Source: Symbiodinium kawagutii (lineage: Eukaryota > Sar > Dinophyceae > Suessiales > Symbiodiniaceae). Taken from it: a DNA stretch of 64,000 bases. The notes beneath the pieces were generated by a model that was not told where the DNA came from, ran no database searches, and saw only the letters and a list, made by a program, of their open reading frames with translations. Location: contig VSDK01027735.1 in NCBI GenBank assembly GCA_009767595.1, positions 484,428 through 548,427 on the forward strand, read 5' to 3'. The translations under genes were made by a program, and so were the position numbers. This document shows positions 62,741-64,000 of the stretch, piece after piece; position 1 is the stretch's first letter; every line of letters starts with the position of its first letter.

Positions 62741-63481
62741 GTCACCGAGCATAGCTGAGCGGTGGAAGCAGATGCTGCGTAGCACTACTACCGGTCACTA
62801 CCAGTTTTCATGACCAGCCTTGGTTTGAATGGTGAACTGGATGAAGTGGTTTCATGTTCGGGTTTTGAAGCCTTTGTCTTGAACTTCCAGTGCGAAGAAA
62901 CGGCGAGCTGGGCCAACTGCTTTGTTACTCAAGCTGATCGGAATTGAGTAGCAAGACCTACACTCCTACACAGACCTACACTCCTACACAACGAACCATT
63001 GAAGGAGAGCACGCAATGGTTTGGGTCTATCCCTTCAATCTGTCCAGCGCTGATGCCTGTTTTGGTGCACCATCCCCAAAGCCGAACTGAAAGCATTGCC
63101 CCATAAGCTGGTTGCCCATAAATGGACATGTCTCAGCCGGCTTGGGGTGTCCCCACGGAGATTCTGTGCATCGCCGAGCATCGCTCTCTGTTCTTCCAGC
63201 CGACCTGTGCAGCCAGAGCTTGGGAATGTGAGCAGAACTGCCAGGAAAGTTCACACTCAAGGTATGGCTCACATGTATTCAAATACGAAGCATTATGATA
63301 TACATTATTTGTGATTTAGATGGGTGATTACGAATCTACAAATGGGAAGACTTATTGAGATTATTGAGAAACGCGATGCTGATATGCCGCTTTTTCATAA
63401 TTGGCCGCCTTTTCGTGTCACATTTGGGACAGTTATTATAGCTGCGAAAGACGCTTATTCTGAAGCAGCACTACATGGATT
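62741..63481. other. Stretch without supported gene
   Basis: 62956-62990 repeats 'cagacctacactcctaca'. 63020-63280 is open on both strands with protein-like composition, but no frame could be tied to a splice site. Confidence 0.35.
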
Positions 63482-63979
63482 TCAGGGCTGTACGAAAAGA
63501 ATATCAGAATGCCGGTTCAATCTCTTAATAGCAGCAACAACAACCACAACAAGAAAGCCATCAGCGACAACCATCACAACAACGCCATCAGCAACTCTCT
63601 CTCTCTCTCTGCCAATATATACTCTTGAGTTGAGCCACGCCAGTACCGACCAGTCAGTCTTTTGCGTGGGAAAGGTTGATGCAATGTTTTCAATGACGGT
63701 TGTGCATGACTTGGCACGGTAAAGTGTGGTTACCCTAAGACAGATCCCGCTGGATTGTGAGTGTAATTGGGGCACTGGCTCCACAAAAGCTTTAGCATGC
63801 TTTAGCCAATGGGCCTTTAGGTTGTCAAGCGCATTTTCAGCTCGCATTCCACCTTTGGCCTCGTTCGTTGAATGACTTCTGGATGCAAGCTGCATTGCCA
63901 CTTCATCCATGGTCAATCCTTGAGATATTGTAAAACTGTTTTGCACAATGTCTGTGCGGTGCCCAAAGATGGCATGCAA
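63482..63979 (-). CDS. Unidentified antisense ORF near right edge
   Basis: The first 130 codons have even composition (LDNLKAHWLKHAKAFVEPV, KTDWSVLAWLNSRVYIG); the tail over the ctctctctct/caacaac repeats is low-complexity. It starts after a stop at 63989-63991, with TTG rather than ATG. Function not recognised. Confidence 0.28.
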   Translation of the reverse strand: MHAIFGHRTDIVQNSFTISQGLTMDEVAMQLASRSHSTNEAKGGMRAENALDNLKAHWLKHAKAFVEPVPQLHSQSSGICLRVTTLYRAKSCTTVIENIASTFPTQKTDWSVLAWLNSRVYIGRERERVADGVVVMVVADGFLVVVVVAAIKRLNRHSDILFVQP

Positions 63980-64000
63980 ATCTGAGTGTCAGGATCAATT

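Larger units (their letters stand above)
61571..62697 (+). other. Intron, about 1.1 kb
   Basis: Two full family A copies (61620, 62013) and a full family C copy (62535); little else. Confidence 0.5.

Noticed and set aside
1..64000. CRISPR arrays, bacterial operons, Shine-Dalgarno sites, tRNA and rRNA genes
   Set aside because: No regularly spaced identical repeats with unique spacers, no operon-like gene packing, no tRNA box A/B pairs or rRNA segments were found by eye; the window is eukaryotic.

Overview
ORGANISM. The window looks like dinoflagellate nuclear DNA, most likely from a Symbiodiniaceae-like alga. Nothing in it reads as bacterial: there is one long intact ORF, and beyond it only short exon-like islands of 40-150 bases separated by introns of 0.2-5 kb. 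Where flanking protein homology fixes the exon junctions, many introns begin with GA or GC instead of GT and end AG|G, a splice-site pattern reported for dinoflagellates. Introns are full of microsatellites, degenerate 'accatcat' words and very many short inverted-repeat elements.

LAYOUT. (1) 1-4269: the 3' part of a LINE-type retroelement ORF (tail of an endonuclease, reverse transcriptase, zinc motif, RNase H), cut by the left edge. (2) 4794 to about 27.7 kb: exons on the + strand that join in frame into the helicase core and C-terminal domains of a DExH-box RNA helicase. Motifs II, III, IV, V and VI are seen in order; motif I is missing, so the 5' part lies left of the window and the retroelement probably sits in an upstream intron. 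(3) About 31.6-62.7 kb: more phase-compatible exons that extend the same reading frame into a region I do not recognise. It has an acidic patch, a CxxC...CxxC motif split by an intron, and Arg-rich helical segments near the end. Whether this second half is the same gene or a neighbour cannot be settled from sequence alone.

REPEATS. Three families of short terminal-inverted-repeat elements (called A, B and C here) fill the introns. Family A (about 100 bp, 27 full or half copies) has ends that form a near-perfect hairpin. Family B (about 120 bp) has ends with ATGGGTCAA/TTGACCCAT. Family C (about 115 bp) has ends GGTAA...CAG, so an insertion brings its own GT and AG like an introner. Simple repeats (TTTA, ATC, GTT, a 10-bp CACCGGCCAC array, an 11-12-bp TACTACCTATA-like minisatellite) fill much of the rest.

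LIMITS. Exon ends were placed by hand from reading frame, codon phase and splice-site words. The helicase exons carrying motifs are secure; exons in the second half rest on protein-like composition and phase and are less certain. No tRNA, rRNA, CRISPR or promoter could be supported.
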